Shown: piece by piece, positions 60,789-64,000 of the stretch
How the letters are laid out: each line of letters begins with the position of its first letter
Position numbering within the stretch: the stretch's first letter is position 1
NCBI RefSeq assembly: GCF_000252445.1
Contig: NC_017790.1
Location: 912,501 to 976,500 of the forward strand
DNA: 64,000 nucleotides
Source of the DNA: Deinococcus gobiensis I-0
Lineage (GTDB): Bacteria; Deinococcota; Deinococci; Deinococcales; Deinococcaceae
Direction: 5' to 3'
Position numbers and translations under genes: made by a program
The notes under the pieces: model-generated
What the model saw: only the letters and a program-made list of their open reading frames with translations
The model's database searches: none
Told to the model about the DNA's origin: nothing

Positions 60789-60827
60789 TGCCGGATGAGA
60801 TTCCGGTCAGTTTGGGTTCATCCGGCA
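60789..60827. repeat. 10-bp inverted repeat upstream of the LysM gene
   Basis: TGCCGGATGA (60789-60798) and TCATCCGGCA (60818-60827) are perfect arms around a 19-nt loop. There is no T-run, so it resembles an operator or leader hairpin more than a terminator. Confidence 0.5.
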
Positions 60828-60857
60828 CCCGGCGCGCCGTGTTCAAGTGGACGCCGG

Positions 60858-62306
60858 ATGCGACGTGTTGCCCTGACCCTGCTGTTGATTTCCCTGCCGG
60901 TGCCGGGTGCGCCGGCCTGGGCCGCACCCACGACCCCGGCGTCCCGGCCCGCCACCGTGAAGGTGAAGGCCGGTGACACGCTGTACCGCCTGGCCCGCAC
61001 CTACCACCTCAGCGTGGCGCAGGTGCAGCGCTGGAACGGCCTGAACGGCAACACCATCCATGTGGGACAGGTGCTGCGGCTGCGGCCCCCGGCCACCGCC
61101 ACCGCACCTGCCCCTGCCCGGACGACACCGGCCCGGACGACCCCAGTCCGGACAGCTCCGGCCAGAGGCGCTGCGGCCCAGGCCAGCCCGGTGGCCGGTC
61201 GCGGCGGCGGGGTCTATACCGTCCGGCGCGGCGACACGCTGGGGGGCATCGCCCGCCGGGCCGGGGTGAGTGTGGCGGCGCTGCAACAGGCCAGCGGCCT
61301 GCGCGGCACCCTCATCCACCCGGGCCAGCGCCTGCGGGTCCCCCCGCGCGGGACGGTCACGGTGGCCCGCGCGGCCACGCGCGTACCCGCCCTGCCCGCC
61401 GGCAAAGAGGCCCGGCTGGTCTACACCTACGTGCGGGTGGGGCCAGGCGACACGCCTCAGGGCCTCGCGGCGCGCTACCGCGTGACCCCCGACGCCCTGA
61501 GGCGGCTCAACGGGTTCTCGACCGTCCAGATGATCGTGCCGGGGACCAAGCTGCTGGTGCCCAGCCGCGTCGCCGTGCCGGTGCCGCCCGCCGCGCGCGG
61601 CAGCGCCGTGAGCTACCGCGCCGCGCGCCCCCTGGACATTCCCGTGCAGGTCGTGCAGGTGGACCTGCGGTGGCGCAACGTGCTGGTGGCCCCGGTGCTG
61701 CCCAGCCGCAGCCTGAGTTTCAACAGCGGGGCCACGGTGGGCACGCTGGCCCGCACGAGCGGCGCGCGCGCAGTCGTCAACGGCAGCTATTTTCACCCGC
61801 ACACCTACGCGCCGGCCGGGGACATCGTCATGCAGGGCCGCCTGCTGACCTGGGGGCGCATTCCGGCCGCCCTGGCGATCACGCCCGACAACCGCGCGAG
61901 CATCGCCGCGAGCACCACCGCGCTGTTCAGCCGTCCGCTGGACACGAGCTGGGCCGGGATGGAGACGGTCATCGCCACCGGGCCGCGCATCGTGGCGCGC
62001 GGGGCCGTGCAGCACAGCTACAGCGGGGTCTTTCAGGACCCGGCCCTCTTCGGGCGGGCCGCGCGCAGCGCCGTGGGCCTGCTGAGCAGCCGCGACCTGC
62101 TCCTCGTGACCACCCACGCCCGCCTCACCACGGTCGAGATGGGCAAGGTCATGGCGAAGCTGGGCGCGCGCGACGCCCTGCTCCTCGACGGCGGCAGCAG
62201 CGCGGGGCTGGCCTGGAACGGCGCGGCGGTACTCGACAGCGTGCGCAAGGTCAGCTACGGCATCGGGGTCTTCGCCGACTACACCGGCCGGCGCTACGCC
62301 CGCTAG
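60858..62306 (+). CDS. LysM-containing phosphodiester glycosidase family protein
   Basis: The 482-residue exported protein has a signal peptide (ALTLLLISLPVPGAPAWA), three LysM peptidoglycan-binding modules (about 33-77, 119-163, 188-236; e.g. VKAGDTLYRLARTYHLSVAQVQRWN) separated by Pro/Thr/Ala linkers, and a C-terminal NAGPA/DUF2233-like domain (about 250-480) with ARAVVNGSYFHPHTYAPAGDIVMQG and ALLLDGGSSAGLAWNG. It probably hydrolyses a glycosyl phosphodiester in or near the wall. ATG 60858 is favoured over 60795 because the latter lies inside a 10-bp inverted repeat. Confidence 0.87.
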   Translation: MRRVALTLLLISLPVPGAPAWAAPTTPASRPATVKVKAGDTLYRLARTYHLSVAQVQRWNGLNGNTIHVGQVLRLRPPATATAPAPARTTPARTTPVRTAPARGAAAQASPVAGRGGGVYTVRRGDTLGGIARRAGVSVAALQQASGLRGTLIHPGQRLRVPPRGTVTVARAATRVPALPAGKEARLVYTYVRVGPGDTPQGLAARYRVTPDALRRLNGFSTVQMIVPGTKLLVPSRVAVPVPPAARGSAVSYRAARPLDIPVQVVQVDLRWRNVLVAPVLPSRSLSFNSGATVGTLARTSGARAVVNGSYFHPHTYAPAGDIVMQGRLLTWGRIPAALAITPDNRASIAASTTALFSRPLDTSWAGMETVIATGPRIVARGAVQHSYSGVFQDPALFGRAARSAVGLLSSRDLLLVTTHARLTTVEMGKVMAKLGARDALLLDGGSSAGLAWNGAAVLDSVRKVSYGIGVFADYTGRRYAR

Positions 62307-62352
62307 CCGCCCACGCCGCCCGTTCCGGCAGCCGCGCCAGCCGCCGAGGCGC

Positions 62353-62358
62353 TAGCAT
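62353..62358 (+). promoter_or_regulatory. -10 box TAGCAT of the rbfA unit
   Basis: TAGCAT is followed 6 nt later by ATG 62365 of a 12-codon ORF, the usual leaderless spacing in this window. Confidence 0.55.
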
Positions 62359-62364
62359 GACGGG

Positions 62365-62403
62365 ATGACCCATTTCGCGCGCTCCTGCGGAGGACAGCCA
62401 TGA
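62365..62403 (+). CDS. Putative leaderless micro-ORF coupled to rbfA
   Basis: ATG 62365 opens a 12-codon frame ([12 protein letters not shown]) beginning 6 nt after TAGCAT. Its TGA (62401-62403) overlaps the rbfA ATG (ATGA), and its codons GGA GGA double as the rbfA Shine-Dalgarno sequence. This is the clearest example of the arrangement in the window. Confidence 0.45.
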   Translation: MTHFARSCGGQP

Positions 62404-62687
62404 AACCCGCCCAGATCCAGTCGCAGCTTCAGCGCGTGCTGAGTGAGGCCATCTCCGGCCTGCGCGATCCACGCGTGCCCATGATCGTGACGGTCGAGCG
62501 CGTGCAGGTCGCCCCCGACTACACCCTGGCGCGTGTGTACGTCAGCGCGATGGGGGCCGACATGCCCGAACTGCTCGATGCCCTGACCCACGCGCGCGGA
62601 CACCTCCAGCGCGAGGTGGCCGCCCAGGTCAAGATGCGCCGCACCCCCACCCTGGAGTTCCGCTCGGCGGCCGACTCTCCCCTCTGA
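62400..62687 (+). CDS. rbfA: 30S ribosome-binding factor A
   Basis: RbfA binds the 30S subunit and helps 16S rRNA maturation and cold adaptation. The 95-residue protein shows the KH-like fold pattern: [48 protein letters not shown] and [25 protein letters not shown] (62389-62394) precedes the ATG. The stop is 2 nt before the thioesterase start. Confidence 0.92.
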   Translation: MKPAQIQSQLQRVLSEAISGLRDPRVPMIVTVERVQVAPDYTLARVYVSAMGADMPELLDALTHARGHLQREVAAQVKMRRTPTLEFRSAADSPL

Positions 62688-62689
62688 GC

Positions 62690-63130
62690 ATGCCGGACAC
62701 CCACCCCCCCACCACCCCCGGCCGCACCTTCACGTCCGACTTCCGCGTGCGGTATGCCGAGACCGACGCGATGGCCGTCGCCCACCACGCCACCTACCCG
62801 GTGTGGTTCGAGGTGGGCCGCAGCGACCTGATGCGTGAGCTGGGCCTGCCCTACGCCGAGATCGAGGCGCGCGGGTACTACCTCATGCTCAGCGGCCTGC
62901 ACGTGCAATACCGCCGCGCCGCCCGCTACGACGACCGCCTGCGCCTGACCACCCGCGTCTCGGAGCTGCGCAGCCGCACCCTGAAGTTCAGCTACGAGCT
63001 GCACCGCCTGGGGGAAGAGGGCGCCGCGCCCGAGCTGCTGGCGACCGGCGAGACCCACCACATCGCCACCGACCGGACCTACCGCCCCGCCCGCATGCCC
63101 GACGACGTGCTGGAACGCCTCAAGCCCTGA
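62690..63130 (+). CDS. Acyl-CoA thioesterase (YbgC/FadM type)
   Basis: The 146-residue hot-dog protein has FRVRYAETDAMAVAHHATYPVWFEVGRSDLMRELG, the 4HBT signature with the acidic residue that activates water, and GYYLMLSGLHVQYRRAARYDDRLRL. It probably hydrolyses acyl-CoA or acyl-ACP thioesters. Start ATG is 2 nt after the rbfA stop, so the two genes are co-transcribed. Confidence 0.88.
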   Translation: MPDTHPPTTPGRTFTSDFRVRYAETDAMAVAHHATYPVWFEVGRSDLMRELGLPYAEIEARGYYLMLSGLHVQYRRAARYDDRLRLTTRVSELRSRTLKFSYELHRLGEEGAAPELLATGETHHIATDRTYRPARMPDDVLERLKP

Positions 63131-63192
63131 GCCATCCTGTTGTTCCTGTGGGAGTACGGGTGGCTGTCCCCCGGAACCCGCAGGCTGGAGGC

Positions 63193-63693
63193 ATGACCAG
63201 AGCCTGGACGCCTACGACCGACCTGTGCGATGCCGACGGGCGAGCCCGGGTCCTGGCTCCCATCTTCCGCTCCTATGGCCGCCTCCAGCGCTTCTGCGGC
63301 GAGATTTCGACCCTGAGGGTGGACGGGCACAATCCACTGGTGCGCGAGGCGCTGCACACGCCGGGCCGCGGGCGTGTACTGGTCGTGGACGGCGGCGCGC
63401 GGCTGGACTGCGCGCTGCTGGGCGACCAGCTGGCCCAGGCCGGCGTGGCCCAGGGCTGGGCCGGCGTCGTCGTGAACGGCGCGGTTCGGGACGCGGCGCG
63501 GTTGGCCGAACTGCCGTTGGGGGTCCTAGCACTGGCGACCCATCCCCGGCGCAGTGGCAAACTCGCGCAGGGCGAGCGGGATGTGGGGGTGCATTTCGCC
63601 GGGGTCTGGCTGTGGCCCGGCGACTGGCTATGTGCCGATGAGGACGGTGTAGTGGTCCTGCCCGGAGATGGGGGACCCCCCGACCATCTGTGA
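63193..63693 (+). CDS. RraA-like protein
   Basis: The 166-residue protein resembles RraA and the related aldolase/demethylmenaquinone-methyltransferase-like fold: TTDLCDADGRARVL, GRVLVVDGGARLDCALLGDQLAQAGVAQGWAGVVVNGAVRDAARLAELPLGVLAL and WLWPGDWLCADEDGVVVLP. RraA proteins in E. coli inhibit RNase E; many relatives are 4-hydroxy-4-methyl-2-oxoglutarate aldolases, so the role is open. The ATG is preceded by GGAGG only 1 nt away and by CAGGCT 6 nt away, so it may be leaderless. Confidence 0.85.
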   Translation: MTRAWTPTTDLCDADGRARVLAPIFRSYGRLQRFCGEISTLRVDGHNPLVREALHTPGRGRVLVVDGGARLDCALLGDQLAQAGVAQGWAGVVVNGAVRDAARLAELPLGVLALATHPRRSGKLAQGERDVGVHFAGVWLWPGDWLCADEDGVVVLPGDGGPPDHL

Positions 63694-63770
63694 CTTTATA
63701 TACATTCCTTGGCTTTTATGGAAGAAAATGACATTCGGCAGATGAAGCCGGGGTAAACTTTCTCTGAGAC

Positions 63771-64000
63771 ATGACGGTTTCCCCACTTCCTCTCGTGCTG
63801 GTCGTTTCAGCGCAGCGCAGCCATGCGCCGGCGCTGGCGGCGGCCCTGCGCGGCTCGGAAGTGCAGTACCTGCCCGACAGCGACACCCTGCTGCGCGAGG
63901 CCAACCTGCGCGCGCCCCAGGTCGTGCTGCTGTACACCGACACGCCGGGCACGCCGCTGGCGCAGGTGTTGCCGATCCTGCGCCGCCGCGCCGAACTCGC
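63771..64000 (+). CDS. Response-regulator-like protein (3' partial)
   Basis: The first 76 residues ([27 protein letters not shown]..., [26 protein letters not shown]) show the beta/alpha pattern of a receiver-like domain (LVLVV near the N-terminus, VVLLYTD as strand 3). The rest lies beyond the window. TAAACT (63754-63759) lies 11 nt before the ATG. Confidence 0.45.
   Translation, partial: MTVSPLPLVLVVSAQRSHAPALAAALRGSEVQYLPDSDTLLREANLRAPQVVLLYTDTPGTPLAQVLPILRRRAEL

Overview
The window is a high-GC bacterial chromosome segment that looks like a member of Deinococcus. Evidence for this is a futalosine-pathway MqnC next to an N-acylamino-acid racemase/OSBS-type gene, the short division and wall cluster murG-murC-murB-ftsQ-ftsA-ftsZ, two 17-bp palindromes at uvrB and gyrB that match the layout of the Deinococcus radiation/desiccation response motif (RDRM), and very many genes whose start codon lies 5-9 nt after a TANNNT box (leaderless transcription). 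It is almost all housekeeping chromosome: I see no prophage, insertion sequence, integrase, CRISPR array or toxin-antitoxin island.

Layout. 0-9 kb: end of the racemase gene, a GNAT protein, a secreted DUF4384 protein, tRNA-Gln, an MrfA-like helicase, mqnC and several envelope or unknown proteins. 9-14 kb: asd behind a probable threonine attenuator, rlmH, rsmI and pfkA. 14-17 kb: a membrane-anchored EEP phosphatase/nuclease, VanW and fasciclin proteins. 17-24 kb: ftsZ, ftsA, ftsQ, murB, murC and murG on the minus strand, mostly coupled by 4-nt overlaps. 24-31 kb: AIM24, nitroreductase, aminotransferase, a YraN/HAD/dsRBD operon and a zinc alcohol dehydrogenase. 31-38 kb: uvrB, a methyltransferase, a DnaQ-like exonuclease, a DUF4258 protein behind a leader terminator, a GNAT protein and era. 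38-48 kb: arginase, a Na+/H+ antiporter, a phosphoesterase, two alpha/beta hydrolases (one without its nucleophile), thioredoxin, a NYN RNase-like protein, plsX and an MscS channel. 48-54 kb: the ATP-grasp, alpha-E and transglutaminase cluster. 54-64 kb: a kynurenine formamidase-like gene, gyrB, a VWA protein, a LysM/phosphodiester glycosidase protein, rbfA, a thioesterase, an RraA-like protein and the start of a gene cut by the window end.

Most notable are: (1) a leader peptide with Thr-Thr-Thr-Ile before asd with three alternative RNA hairpins, a textbook attenuator layout in a lineage where this is not commonly described; (2) several tiny ORFs that begin at the promoter and end with a stop overlapping the start of the next gene, suggesting leaderless micro-ORFs coupled to Shine-Dalgarno-led genes; (3) an ATP-grasp protein with a 200-residue Gln/Ser-rich tail encoded beside a transglutaminase; (4) an MrfA-type helicase carrying a UvrD/PcrA-like C-terminal Tudor domain. 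All functional calls are by motif recognition from the sequence; no database search was possible.
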